Positions 43,184 through 53,798 are shown, counted from the stretch's first letter. The stretch: 64,000 nucleotides of DNA from Campylobacterales bacterium (GCA_026390075.1 JAPLGP010000033.1:47619-111618), one strand, 5' to 3'. Numbers and translations: made by a program. The notes: a model not told the origin generated them from the sequence alone.

Positions 43184-43990
43184 ATGAACAATATAATTTT
43201 ACAAAATAGCAATAATGCAATCGAGAAAGTTGCATTTGTTTTTATTTTATCTGCACAGATAAGTGATACTATTATAAAGAATGTCATTACTAATTATCAA
43301 AATACTCCTGAGATGATTACTAAATTACCAAGATGTCAGCCACAAAATATGATTAGTTTTCAAATTGGTGGCATGATAGAACAACCACAACATATACATT
43401 CCCCAATGATGAATGGAGTTATATTTGATACTTTATTACCTGATGGAAGACAAAAATGGTTTGTTAACTTAGCCAATAATTTTTTAACGATTGGGTGTAG
43501 TGATTACACCAGATGGGATGAAGTGTGGGCTACAGTAAAAGAATATTTAGATTTTTTCATGCCTGTATTAGAAGGTAATAATATTCAAGAAATTGGAATA
43601 GAGTATATTGATGAATTTAAAATTTCTGATACTTCAAAAGATTGGAAAAAAGAATTATTTAGAGAAGGAAATGATTTCATTCCGAATCATATATGGTCTA
43701 AAAATGATTTTTGGCATATCCATCAGGGGTATTTTTTAAATAATGAGCATAAAATTTTAAACAATATCAACATGAATTATTTTTTAGATGAAAAAATGAG
43801 TCCAAAAGTCGTTATACAAACACATCATAAAACAACTTGTTCAGATTTAATTCTTATTACTAATAACACATCGGATGTAATAAGTGCAATTGAAACAATA
43901 ATTGAACAAAATCATCTTTTAAATAAAAAGGTAATGTGTAATTTATTATCATCAGAAATTTGTAAAAGAATTCAGTTGGAGTGTAAGTAA
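43184..43990 (+). CDS. TIGR04255-like family protein
   Basis: Pattern consistent with the sporadically distributed TIGR04255 family; overlaps next gene by 1 nt. Confidence 0.6.
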   Translation: MNNIILQNSNNAIEKVAFVFILSAQISDTIIKNVITNYQNTPEMITKLPRCQPQNMISFQIGGMIEQPQHIHSPMMNGVIFDTLLPDGRQKWFVNLANNFLTIGCSDYTRWDEVWATVKEYLDFFMPVLEGNNIQEIGIEYIDEFKISDTSKDWKKELFREGNDFIPNHIWSKNDFWHIHQGYFLNNEHKILNNINMNYFLDEKMSPKVVIQTHHKTTCSDLILITNNTSDVISAIETIIEQNHLLNKKVMCNLLSSEICKRIQLECK

Positions 43991-44526
43991 TGTTTAGTAT
44001 TCCAGTTACAGTAATTTCAACAGTAATGGCTTTATCTACACCAACCACACAAATCAATATGCCTACTTTCCCATCAGTAGGCATCGAAGTACAGGCAAAA
44101 AACACAAGCACATCATTTAAGTCAATATATTCCATATCGAAATCTGAGAACCAAATAATCTTTAGTGGTGAATATATGAATGCAATAAGTACCTTGTATA
44201 GCTATCTATCTTTACAGTATGATTGGGACAGTTACGGTGGAAAAGCACCGACTTTCGATCTTATTAGTGCAGGTGAAAAATTATTGTTACAATGTCAAAA
44301 CTATGCATTTAAAGTGCCAAAATTAATGTTATCTGGTTCAGGAGAAATTGGTTTTTATTGGGAAAATGGAAATGAATATGCTGAAATTACTTGCGATAAT
44401 TCAGAAGCGTACACATTTGTATATATGAAGGACAAAGTTCCTTTTATTGAAGAGGATAAAGCTATTAATGATGCCTTTTCAAGCGATTTAACCACAAGAA
44501 TTTCTAATATTAATAGAAATGTGTAG
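43990..44526 (+). CDS. Hypothetical protein of TIGR04255-linked cassette
   Basis: TAATG overlap with upstream gene. Confidence 0.6.
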   Translation: MFSIPVTVISTVMALSTPTTQINMPTFPSVGIEVQAKNTSTSFKSIYSISKSENQIIFSGEYMNAISTLYSYLSLQYDWDSYGGKAPTFDLISAGEKLLLQCQNYAFKVPKLMLSGSGEIGFYWENGNEYAEITCDNSEAYTFVYMKDKVPFIEEDKAINDAFSSDLTTRISNINRNV

Positions 44527-44537
44527 GGATTTACGCT

Positions 44538-45062
44538 TTGGAATCTGCGAAAGATTTTTTTAATAATCCAGGTTTATCTTCTACAAAATGTCATTACCTG
44601 ACCGAAAATCATGACCAATCATTAGAATGGGAAAAAGAAAGTGTCAGCTTGCATTCTTGCGGTACTGTAAAAGATAATGAAGTATTAGCAAGAAATATTT
44701 TTTCACCTCATCATTATGATCCAAAAACTGGTAACTTAACTACTTTAGCATTTGACGATATACTAAATAAAGGTCTTTCAGTTTTGCGATTTGACTATAC
44801 TACACACGATTCTGTAATCACTATAGGTCAGCTCAAAAAAAAAGATACACATGAATATCATGGTTATATTACTATTCAGGCAAGCTGTATTCGTGGATAT
44901 ATCGTAGATTCAAAAAGAGCTATGGCGATATATGATACTGCAATGATTAAGTTACCAGCTCATGCGGATATTTGCAATATTAGCGTAACAACAAAGAGTA
45001 GTAAAAATTTATTACGAATTTTCTTGCGAGAGGCTTTCTCTAAACTTGTTCCTATTCCATAA
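44538..45062 (+). CDS. Hypothetical protein of TIGR04255-linked cassette
   Basis: Co-directional, 11-nt gap. Confidence 0.55.
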   Translation: MESAKDFFNNPGLSSTKCHYLTENHDQSLEWEKESVSLHSCGTVKDNEVLARNIFSPHHYDPKTGNLTTLAFDDILNKGLSVLRFDYTTHDSVITIGQLKKKDTHEYHGYITIQASCIRGYIVDSKRAMAIYDTAMIKLPAHADICNISVTTKSSKNLLRIFLREAFSKLVPIP

Positions 45063-45083
45063 ACCAGAATACTAAAAAATTAT

Positions 45084-45091
45084 CCCCCCCC
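45084..45091. repeat. Intergenic C8 homopolymer
   Basis: tatcccccccctaaaag directly downstream of the cassette. Confidence 0.9.
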
Positions 45092-45349
45092 TAAAAGTTA
45101 ATCTCCACTTTTTAAAATAAACAAAAACATTGGCATGTAGAACCGATGGAAATGGGAACAAGCTTTAGGCGAACGGATAATTTGAATAATTTCGAGTTTT
45201 GCAAGAAGTCTAATATTTTTCGTTGGATTTTTTCCCACAGCGAGAATGTACACTTAAATTAAAACTTCCACATGCCAAACAAATAGCAAAATAAAAGCCC
45301 CTTATTACATGCTATAATCACATTAAGTTAAACGACAAGGAGGTTTATT

Positions 45350-45625
45350 ATGACAAAACATGATGTATTAAACTACTTGAAAGAGCATTATCAAGAATTT
45401 AAAAATCAGTACAATGTTGAAAAAATTGGTCTCTTTGAAAGTTATGCGAGAGATGAAGCAACCCCAGAGAGTGATATCAATATATTTGTAAAAATGAAAC
45501 CCAATATGTTTGATATGATAGCAATAAAAGAGCAGATAGAAGAAGACCTACATGCGAAGGTTGATATTAAAAACATGAAGCCTCTCTTCTTAGAAATGAT
45601 TCATAAAGATTTAATTTATGCTTAG
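45350..45625 (+). CDS. MntA-like minimal nucleotidyltransferase (degenerate active site)
   Basis: IGLFESYARDEATPESDINIFV compared with the family pattern FGSYARGxATPxSDID. Confidence 0.75.
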   Translation: MTKHDVLNYLKEHYQEFKNQYNVEKIGLFESYARDEATPESDINIFVKMKPNMFDMIAIKEQIEEDLHAKVDIKNMKPLFLEMIHKDLIYA

Positions 45626-45701
45626 TGACAAAGAGAGAATGATTTTATCTACTCTTGAAGATATTAAATTTTCATTAGAGTTGATAAGAGATAATAAATA
45701 G
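45618..45701 (+). pseudogene. Truncated HepT/HEPN-like remnant (27 codons)
   Basis: ATG overlaps mntA stop (ATGCTTAG); MLSDKERMILSTLEDIKFSLELIRDNK* then the next gene's ATG in the same frame. Confidence 0.6.
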
Positions 45702-46214
45702 ATGAATCAACTCAAATACCTCAACCACTACCACGAACAGACAAAGATACAGGTTCAAAAACTTATAAAAGAAGATAAGCTTAAAACGCATCTTTTAAAT
45801 AAATACAAAGTTCCACATGCCATGAAAAATGATAAGGCACTCTTTTCTTATGTGAATGAGTTAAAAAATGAACATTTAAAAAAGTCGCAACCCCTGAGTA
45901 AAGTTGTCTATGATGGAAAAATAAATGTTATTCACAATGCCCTTGGTACGCATCACTTCATCTCTCGGGTTCAAGGCTCAAAACTCAAAGCCAAGAATGA
46001 GATTAAAATTTCTTCGATGTTTAAGAGTGTTCCTGAGGAGTTTTTAAAGATGATAGTCGTGCATGAACTCGCTCATTTCAAGGAGAAAGAGCATAATAAA
46101 GCATTTTATAAACTTTGTGAATTTATGCAGCCAAACTACCACCAAGTGGAGTTTGATTTACGACTCTATCTTACGCAGATGGATTTAGCTGGAAAAATTG
46201 AAGAGTGGGCGTAA
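45702..46214 (+). CDS. YgjP/SprT-like zinc metallopeptidase
   Basis: VVHELAHFKEKEHNKAFYKLCE. Confidence 0.8.
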   Translation: MNQLKYLNHYHEQTKIQVQKLIKEDKLKTHLLNKYKVPHAMKNDKALFSYVNELKNEHLKKSQPLSKVVYDGKINVIHNALGTHHFISRVQGSKLKAKNEIKISSMFKSVPEEFLKMIVVHELAHFKEKEHNKAFYKLCEFMQPNYHQVEFDLRLYLTQMDLAGKIEEWA

Positions 46215-46216
46215 TA

Positions 46217-46240
46217 AGTAAGCTTTTTTTAAAGCTTACT
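46217..46240. terminator. Perfect 10-bp inverted repeat between convergent genes
   Basis: agtaagcttt (46217-46226) / aaagcttact (46231-46240). Confidence 0.65.
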
Positions 46241-48622
46241 CTCAATTTCATTCACAACCACATGCATTTTATACAAAGAGTCTGGATTCAAAGAGATGGA
46301 ATCTATCTTATTTTCGACTAAAAATTGAGTGATTTCAGGATAGTCTGAAGGCGCTTGACCGCAGATACCGATGTATTTATCCGCTTTTTTACATGCCACT
46401 ATCGCCATTTGCAACATTCTTTTTACCGCCTCATTTCTCTCATCAAAAATGTGTGCTATCTTCGCACTCTCTCTGTCAACCCCGAGTGTGAGCTGTGTTA
46501 AGTCGTTTGAACCTATCGAATATCCATCAAATATCTCTAAAAACTTATCGGCTAAAATTACATTGGAAGGAATTTCGCACATGGCATATATTTCAAGAGA
46601 GTTTTCGCCCTGTACCAAACCTTGGCTTTTCATAATCTCCGCCACTTTTTTTCCCTCTTCTGGCGTTCTTACAAAGGGAATCATGATTTTTATATTTGTA
46701 AGTCCCATGTCATCTCTTACTCTTTTGAGTGCTTCACACTCCCACTCGAACGACTCTCTAGAACTAGCATCATAGTATCTTGAAGCACCTCGAAAGCCAA
46801 TCATTGGGTTTTCCTCCTCCGCCTCATAGACAAATCCGCCGAGCATATTTCTGTACTCATTACTTTTAAAGTCACTTGTTCTTATGATGACTGGTTTTGG
46901 ATAAAAAGCAGCGGCGATTGTACCGACTCCTTCACTTATTTTTTGCAAGACTAACTCTTTCATGTCGCTATATCCCGCAGCAAATGAGAGAATTTCATTC
47001 TCATCTTTTACATGGCGACCTTTGTGTAAATCAACGAGCGCCATCGGGTGCGCATTGATGGAATGGCTCATAATAAACTCCATTCGAGCAAGTCCAACTC
47101 CATCATTTGGCATTTTTGAGAGGTTAAATGCTTCAGCTGGATTTCCTATGTTCATAAAGAGTTTTGTTCTTGTCGGCTTTAAGTCACTCATATTTATGAT
47201 TTTGACAGAGTACGGAACCTCTCCCTCGTAAATATAGCCGTCATCTCCCTCTGCGCAACTCACAGTTACACTCATGCCGTTTTGAAGTATCTCCATTGCA
47301 TTATTGCATCCGACAACTGCTGGAACTCCTATTTCACGAGCTACAATGGCTGCATGGCAAGTACGGCTTCCACGGTTTGTGATGACAGCGGAGGCTTTTT
47401 TCATGATTGGTTCCCAGTCAGGGTTTGTAGTTTCTGCAACCAAAACCTCTCCATTTTCAAATGTGCCAAACTCCGATATGTTATGGATAACTCTTACTTT
47501 CCCGCTTCCTATTTTATCGCCAACTGCTCTTCCTGATGTTAAGAGTTTGGCATGTGCACTCTCTTTCAGTGAATATTTTTCTATACTTATCTCATTATGA
47601 AGTTTACTCTGGACTGTTTCAGGTCGCGCTTGAACGATATAGAGTTTATTATCTCCGCCATCTTTTGCCCACTCGATGTCCATATGACAGCTGTAATGTT
47701 CTTCGATAGTAAGTGCTGCTTTTGCCAAAGCTATTACCTCACTATCATTTATAGAAAAACTATTTTGCTCTTTTTCTGAGGTTTTTATATTTTGTGTTTG
47801 ATTCTTCGCATAAAGCATCTTCTCTTTTTTACTTCCGAGTGCGCGTTTTAGGATGGTGTTTTTACCCTCTTTGAGCGTAGGTTTAAAAACAAAAAACTCA
47901 TCCGCATTCACTCTTCCACTCACTACATTTTCGCCTAAACCCCAAATGGAGTTTATAAGTATCAAATTCTGCGAACCACTCTCCGTATCAACTGTAAACA
48001 TAATTCCGCTGGATGCGAGGTCGCTTCGAACCATCTTCTGAACTCCAACAGAGAGAGCTACTTTAAAATGGTCAAACCCTCGACTCGTTCTGTAGCTAAT
48101 AGCACGGTCAGTAAAGAGCGAAGCAAAGCACTTCAACACGCTTTTTAAAAGTTTTTCACTGCTGTTTATATTTAGAAATGTCTCCTGTTGCCCTGCGAAA
48201 CTTGCGTCTGGCAAATCTTCTGCCGTTCCTGAAGAGCGAACTGCAACATCAATATTTTGTGAGCCATACTCATTGGATAGAAGCTTGTAGGCTTCTTGAA
48301 GTTCTTTTTCTATTATTTGTGGAAGTTTCGATGAGAGGATGAGTTTACGAACTTCTTTTCCTCGTTTTTGAAGATTGGCAGTGTCTGAAATATCAAGACC
48401 CTCCAGAGCACTTTTTATTTTATCTTTTATCTTATTCTCTTCAAGGAGCAGCCAGTACGCATCGCTTGTGGTTGCAAAACCATTGGGCACATTTACACCC
48501 TTTAAAGTGAGATGCTGATACATTTCACCCAAACTGGCATTTTTACCACCTACTTTGGCAACATCATCAATGCCAAGTTGATTAAAAAAACAGATATATT
48601 GCATTACAAACTCCTCACACAA
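46229..48622 (-). CDS. ppsA: Phosphoenolpyruvate synthase
   Basis: GGKNASLGEM, VRSSGTAEDLPDASFAGQQET, GSRTCHAAIVARE, CGQAPSDYPE. Confidence 0.95.
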   Translation of the reverse strand: MCEEFVMQYICFFNQLGIDDVAKVGGKNASLGEMYQHLTLKGVNVPNGFATTSDAYWLLLEENKIKDKIKSALEGLDISDTANLQKRGKEVRKLILSSKLPQIIEKELQEAYKLLSNEYGSQNIDVAVRSSGTAEDLPDASFAGQQETFLNINSSEKLLKSVLKCFASLFTDRAISYRTSRGFDHFKVALSVGVQKMVRSDLASSGIMFTVDTESGSQNLILINSIWGLGENVVSGRVNADEFFVFKPTLKEGKNTILKRALGSKKEKMLYAKNQTQNIKTSEKEQNSFSINDSEVIALAKAALTIEEHYSCHMDIEWAKDGGDNKLYIVQARPETVQSKLHNEISIEKYSLKESAHAKLLTSGRAVGDKIGSGKVRVIHNISEFGTFENGEVLVAETTNPDWEPIMKKASAVITNRGSRTCHAAIVAREIGVPAVVGCNNAMEILQNGMSVTVSCAEGDDGYIYEGEVPYSVKIINMSDLKPTRTKLFMNIGNPAEAFNLSKMPNDGVGLARMEFIMSHSINAHPMALVDLHKGRHVKDENEILSFAAGYSDMKELVLQKISEGVGTIAAAFYPKPVIIRTSDFKSNEYRNMLGGFVYEAEEENPMIGFRGASRYYDASSRESFEWECEALKRVRDDMGLTNIKIMIPFVRTPEEGKKVAEIMKSQGLVQGENSLEIYAMCEIPSNVILADKFLEIFDGYSIGSNDLTQLTLGVDRESAKIAHIFDERNEAVKRMLQMAIVACKKADKYIGICGQAPSDYPEITQFLVENKIDSISLNPDSLYKMHVVVNEIESKL

Positions 48623-48705
48623 AATATGTTAATACATAGTAGCATAAGATATATATTTTTATAATAATTTCAATAATTTCAGTTTTAACAATGTAACTTG
48701 TTCGT

Positions 48706-49245
48706 TTAATCCATCCATCTTCTTGGGTCGTACCCATCACTTGGGCGTACAACTTCTTTTATGTGTAATTTCTTTAGCATCGTAAAAACTTCAGAACCAT
48801 CCATCGGACTATTTGCATCCGAGTTTTCTAAAGCAACAAATCCAAACTTCTCATAAAATTTTACTGCTCTAGAATTTTTTAAAACACTCACTGAAATTTG
48901 CTCATACATCGTTCCTGCTTCTAAAAGTAGCTGATCAAGTATAGCAGAACCAATACTCAGTTCTCTAAATTCAGGTTTTAGAGCTATGGTTAAAATAGGC
49001 GTTTTTTCATCCACAAAAGCATTTGCTTCTTCGCCCAATAGTCGAATCCAAGCTGCACCCGCTATTTTATGTTCTTTGAGAGCGTAGATTCCCATGTCTT
49101 TATGAGTAGCGCCATACTCTTTTGTGTATATCTTTAAAGCGGGGAAATCTTCAACGCTTCTTTCTAATACATCAAGACGATAGGCAAAGTGAAGCATGTC
49201 GGATGCGATTTTTTGCTCCGTGGAGCGTAAAAAATAAAGTTCCAT
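48706..49245 (-). CDS. GNAT-family N-acetyltransferase
   Basis: RELSIGSAILDQLLLEA, KFYEKFGFV. Confidence 0.85.
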   Translation of the reverse strand: MELYFLRSTEQKIASDMLHFAYRLDVLERSVEDFPALKIYTKEYGATHKDMGIYALKEHKIAGAAWIRLLGEEANAFVDEKTPILTIALKPEFRELSIGSAILDQLLLEAGTMYEQISVSVLKNSRAVKFYEKFGFVALENSDANSPMDGSEVFTMLKKLHIKEVVRPSDGYDPRRWMD

Positions 49246-49247
49246 TT

Positions 49248-51083
49248 TTATCCTTCCAACGCAGTTAATTTGTCATCATAACTCTTTAAAATATCATCAA
49301 GGGAATTTTGAGCCACTTCTAAAAGTTCAAACTTTTTTTCTATCTCATTTTCTGTTTTAGAGATAAGTTGTGAGACTTCCATGATTTTTGAGTTATCTGA
49401 CTTGTTGGAAGCTTTGATTAAATCTGCATGATAAAGTTCCAGCATCTCTTCACTCTCAACTATAAAATTTTCTAGTTTTTCAACCTCTTTTTTGAGTGAC
49501 GAAGTCGCTTTGCTTCGCTCCTGAATAAGCGTTGCTCTAAGCTTTTTGTTCTCTTGTTTGTTAGTTTTTGGAGCAGTTTTTACTTTCGCAACTGGCTCTT
49601 CATCTTCCCAACCGATTTTTTCTAAAAAGAGTTCATAGCCTCCATCAAAATACTCCGCTCCATCTTTTGCAAAGATGATAAGTCTATCGCAAACTCTTCT
49701 AAGCAACTCTTCGGAGTGCGTTACGATGATAACTGAACCTTGAAAATTTTGAATAGCCACAGTCAGAGCTTCAATAGAGTCCATATCGAGGTGATTTGTT
49801 GGCTCATCCAAAAAGAGTAAGTTCACATTTCTAGCTAAAATCTGCCCCAACATAACACGGCTTTTTTCACCGCCCGAGAGTAGTGAAATTTTCTTTTTAG
49901 CATTCTCTCCGCTAAACATCATTCCACCGCAAATGCTTCTTACATTGGACTCTGAAAGGTTAGGATTGCCTACATAAATCTCATCCATTACTGTATTTTT
50001 AGGGTTAAGATGTGCAATGTTTGTTTGTCCAAAATGGGCATGTGCAGTTGTTGTATGAAACTTTACTTCGCCGCTAAGTGGTTTTAATTCTCCTGCGATA
50101 TTATTTAAAAGAGTCGATTTTCCTTTACCGTTTTTCCCGATAATCCCTAAACACTCCCCTTTTTCAAGTGCAAAAGAGATGTTTTTAAATAAAATATTTT
50201 CTGGCGTATATCCAAAACTCAAATCTTTCACTTCAAGCAAAACTTTTGCAGGTGTATCTTTGAAGTTAAAATCAAATTTCAGAGTCGAATCAAAACCTAA
50301 ATCATCAAGCAAATCCATCTTCTCAAGCTGTTTTACTTTTGACTGAGCCAACGCGGCTGTAGAAGCTCTTGCTTTGTTTCTTGCTATAAAATCTTCAAGC
50401 TCTTTTACTTTTTTATCTTGTGAAATTTTCTGTTTTTCATACAACTCTTCATTTGCTTTTAACTGTGCATAAAACTTATGCGTATCTCCAGCAATGAGGC
50501 TCAAAGATTTGCGGATAATCCCCATAGTGTGGGTTGTGATACTATCCATAAAATCTCTATCGTGGGTAACTAAAATAATCTCGCCAAGAAATGCCTTTAA
50601 AAAAGTTCTCAACCAGCGAAGTGAAACGATATCGAGGTAATTGGTAGGTTCATCCAAAAGAAGCAAGTTTGGTTCGGTTACCAAAAGCTTTGCAAGATTT
50701 ATCCGTATCTGATATCCGCCTGAAAAAGAGAGTGGATTTTTCTCCAAATCTTCTTGTGTAAATCCCAAACCAAAAAGAATCTTCTCAACTTTATAGAGAC
50801 TAAACTTATCATCATCCGCCAAGGCTAAAGCAGCCTCTTCTCTAAGTGTAGGCTCACTAAATTCAAGATGCTGTTTGAGTGCACCGATTTTATACCCTTT
50901 TGGTATCACTATCTCACCACTATCGGGAGTGTCTTCGCCTAAAATAAGTTTAAAAAGTGTTGATTTTCCGCTTCCGTTTCTTCCGACTAAACCTATTTTA
51001 TTACCAGAGTTGAGTTTGAAGTTAAGGTCTGAAAAAAGCTCTTGAGAGGTAAAACTTTTGGAAATATTTATGAGTTGTATCAT
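49248..51083 (-). CDS. ABC-F family ATPase
   Basis: Two ABC cassettes (GRNGSGKST, GKNGKGKST), linker coiled coil, no TM. Confidence 0.93.
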   Translation of the reverse strand: MIQLINISKSFTSQELFSDLNFKLNSGNKIGLVGRNGSGKSTLFKLILGEDTPDSGEIVIPKGYKIGALKQHLEFSEPTLREEAALALADDDKFSLYKVEKILFGLGFTQEDLEKNPLSFSGGYQIRINLAKLLVTEPNLLLLDEPTNYLDIVSLRWLRTFLKAFLGEIILVTHDRDFMDSITTHTMGIIRKSLSLIAGDTHKFYAQLKANEELYEKQKISQDKKVKELEDFIARNKARASTAALAQSKVKQLEKMDLLDDLGFDSTLKFDFNFKDTPAKVLLEVKDLSFGYTPENILFKNISFALEKGECLGIIGKNGKGKSTLLNNIAGELKPLSGEVKFHTTTAHAHFGQTNIAHLNPKNTVMDEIYVGNPNLSESNVRSICGGMMFSGENAKKKISLLSGGEKSRVMLGQILARNVNLLFLDEPTNHLDMDSIEALTVAIQNFQGSVIIVTHSEELLRRVCDRLIIFAKDGAEYFDGGYELFLEKIGWEDEEPVAKVKTAPKTNKQENKKLRATLIQERSKATSSLKKEVEKLENFIVESEEMLELYHADLIKASNKSDNSKIMEVSQLISKTENEIEKKFELLEVAQNSLDDILKSYDDKLTALEG

Positions 51084-51245
51084 GGGAATCTTCTTGTTGG
51101 TTTAATAATTTGCGTATTATAGCAAGGATTACTCAAGCATGGAATGTATGGCATGTGGGTTTTGGTATAAAGAGCAAATATAAAGCCTAAAAAGGCTTTA
51201 TATAAACAGGGGAATGAATGAATTTTTAGAGTTTTTTTGTAAAGA

Positions 51246-52526
51246 TTACCAGCTAACTTGAGCAGTTAACATACCTGCTGTCCAATCTTGAACAACTGTT
51301 CCAGCATAGTTAGCATGGTCTTTAGCTTTAAATGTCTGACCTGTTAAAAGCCATTTGAAATTTTTGTTTTGTTTCCAAGCAGCACCATAGATATAGTTAT
51401 TTGTGCTTAAATCATCAAAACCATCTTTTTTAGCTGTCCAGCCATCTGCACGAGCCAAGATTTCATACTGATAGTTAGCACCCATACGGTATGTTGCATT
51501 TACAGAATAACCATTTCCATTTTTATTATAAGCACTAGTAGTGCTTGCAACAACTCCACCATCTTTGTTGTCATTTTCAGCTTTGATGTATTGCGCTGAT
51601 AATAAAAGTGATGGCATATTATAAACTGTATGTAAGCCATAGATTTTATAGTCTGAAGCTTGTTTATCAGCATTAAGATTTGTAGAGTTTTTAGCATTAT
51701 ATTGACCCCAAAATGATGCGTCAAAATATGTATCTTTTATAGGATTACGGTGAGTTTTACCGTTGCCAAGCATAGCACCTGTTAATCTCCATTCTAAAGA
51801 GTTACCAGTACCTAATTTATCTGTAATACCGTTATGTGAAGCAGCTCCATCTTTACCATGATAACCTTCACCATTAAATAGACCGACTTCAGATGTAAAA
51901 TAATCAGTTTTAGTTTGAAAGTTTACACCTAAATCTGCTGAGTTAGATAAATTTGCTGTTTCATCAGCTTCTGTTAAAACTTTAGAAATTGAGCGGTAGA
52001 ACCAAGCGTTGTGCTCTTCATAATCTATCCATGGGCGGTGTGCTTGACCAAATTCTACACCTGTATATGGTAGAACTTCATTCAAATATAAGTACGCATA
52101 TTTAACAATTACTTCTTGATAATTATTAGCGTCAAGAGTTGCATCAAGAGTTACACGAAAGTAGCTTTTTGGATCATCAAGTACGAATGCTTTTGCTTGA
52201 ACATAGTTACGACGCATCTCAAAGTTACCATTTGTAGTACCAACTTTATCACCTAGAGGAGTAGTAAGACCATGTGCAGTTTCATCTGATTGTTTTAAAT
52301 CACTTGTACTTTTATAAGTGTAACCTAAATAATGCTCACCACTAAATTCTAATTTAGAAGAGTTAGCAAAAACCGAAGTCTCTTTACTCACAACCTCTGT
52401 ACGACCCTCAGCTGGAGTTGTAAAAACTTGACCATTCGCATCTGTGTAGAATTTAACATCACTAGCAGACGCACCAATCGTACCGATAGTTAAAGCAGCT
52501 AATGCTGATAAAACGATTTTATTCAT
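51246..52526 (-). CDS. Outer membrane porin-like protein
   Basis: Signal peptide, beta-barrel-like composition, C-terminal VSW. Confidence 0.7.
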   Translation of the reverse strand: MNKIVLSALAALTIGTIGASASDVKFYTDANGQVFTTPAEGRTEVVSKETSVFANSSKLEFSGEHYLGYTYKSTSDLKQSDETAHGLTTPLGDKVGTTNGNFEMRRNYVQAKAFVLDDPKSYFRVTLDATLDANNYQEVIVKYAYLYLNEVLPYTGVEFGQAHRPWIDYEEHNAWFYRSISKVLTEADETANLSNSADLGVNFQTKTDYFTSEVGLFNGEGYHGKDGAASHNGITDKLGTGNSLEWRLTGAMLGNGKTHRNPIKDTYFDASFWGQYNAKNSTNLNADKQASDYKIYGLHTVYNMPSLLLSAQYIKAENDNKDGGVVASTTSAYNKNGNGYSVNATYRMGANYQYEILARADGWTAKKDGFDDLSTNNYIYGAAWKQNKNFKWLLTGQTFKAKDHANYAGTVVQDWTAGMLTAQVSW

Positions 52527-52649
52527 TTTTGATTTCCTTATTTTTTATTGGCGAAAGTATAAAATATTTTGGTTACAGCTAGATTACATGGCATGTGGAA
52601 CTTAACCTAAAATGTGTTACTATAATCTAAATTTTTTTAGGGGTGTGTT

Positions 52650-53273
52650 ATGAAAAAATTATTTTTAGTAGTATTGTTTTTGGGTATAAATTTATCTGCT
52701 GATTTAGTCAGTGATGGAGTTATAGAGTATAAAAATAGCAACTATACTCGGGCAATTGAACTATTGACTAGTGCTTGTGATGCTTCGAATATGAGCGGAT
52801 GTTATAATCTTGGGGTAATCTATGTGAATGCAAAGGGCATAAAAAAAGATTACATAAAAGCAAGAGAACTTTATACTTTGGCTTGTGATAATGGATATAC
52901 TGATGCATGTGCGAATCTAGGGGTTTTCTATGAAAATGGATTAGATGTAAAAATTGATTATCCACATGCCAAAGAGTTATATACGAAAGCTTGTGATGCT
53001 GGAAACTTTACTGGATGTCACAATCTAGGAGTAATGTATGAAAAAGCAAACGGCGTGCAAAAAGATTATAGAAAAGCGGGAGAGTTTTATACGCAATCGT
53101 GCAATAATGGAGTGAGTGAAGGATGTTACAATCTTGGAAATTTTTATAGAAGTGGAAAAGGTGTGAGACAAAATGAAAGTACAGCCAAAGAATTTTATGG
53201 AAGGGCGTGTGATTTAGGAAATAGCGATGGATGCAGCCGTTATAAAAGACTTAATGAAGAAGGCGTGAAGTAA
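52650..53273 (+). CDS. Sel1-repeat protein
   Basis: Repeated GCYNLGVIY...KDYIKARELYTLACDNG units. Confidence 0.92.
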   Translation: MKKLFLVVLFLGINLSADLVSDGVIEYKNSNYTRAIELLTSACDASNMSGCYNLGVIYVNAKGIKKDYIKARELYTLACDNGYTDACANLGVFYENGLDVKIDYPHAKELYTKACDAGNFTGCHNLGVMYEKANGVQKDYRKAGEFYTQSCNNGVSEGCYNLGNFYRSGKGVRQNESTAKEFYGRACDLGNSDGCSRYKRLNEEGVK

Positions 53274-53355
53274 ATAGACTTCATTGAGTCTGATTTGTAA
53301 AATATTTTAACACCGAGTAAAGTCGTGTTATAATACTTTCAAAAAAGGTGAGCCG

Positions 53356-53790
53356 ATGGAAATTACATTACTTTTGCAGTTTGGGTTAGCCTTGATTTTC
53401 GTATTGGGGTTTTTAATCTTCTTGCTTTTATTAGCTAGAAGAAAAAGAGTACCACAAAGTGTAAATGAAGTAAAAGTAGTGAATGAGTCAGTAGTTGACT
53501 TAGAGTCTCTTAAAGCAATCATTGAGCATAAACGAACAACTTCTAAAGAGTTGCAAGAGGCACTTGATTTGGTGTTAAAATATTATGGAGTGATTCCTAA
53601 CAAGATAGGAGTTCTTTACCATCATGACTTTCAAATATATATGGATATACTTTTTAGTATCTGCATCCATCCAAATACAAACAAAAAAATCATTCTTGGT
53701 TTTGATAAAGAGCTTGAGAGATTAAATCCTGAGTATAAAGTAGAAATTAACGAAGCAATTACAAGAGGGCTAAACTCCAGAGAAGTTTAG
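53356..53790 (+). CDS. Hypothetical membrane-anchored protein
   Basis: N-terminal TM helix; no recognised family. Confidence 0.6.
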   Translation: MEITLLLQFGLALIFVLGFLIFLLLLARRKRVPQSVNEVKVVNESVVDLESLKAIIEHKRTTSKELQEALDLVLKYYGVIPNKIGVLYHHDFQIYMDILFSICIHPNTNKKIILGFDKELERLNPEYKVEINEAITRGLNSREV

Positions 53791-53798
53791 CCTCTGTT

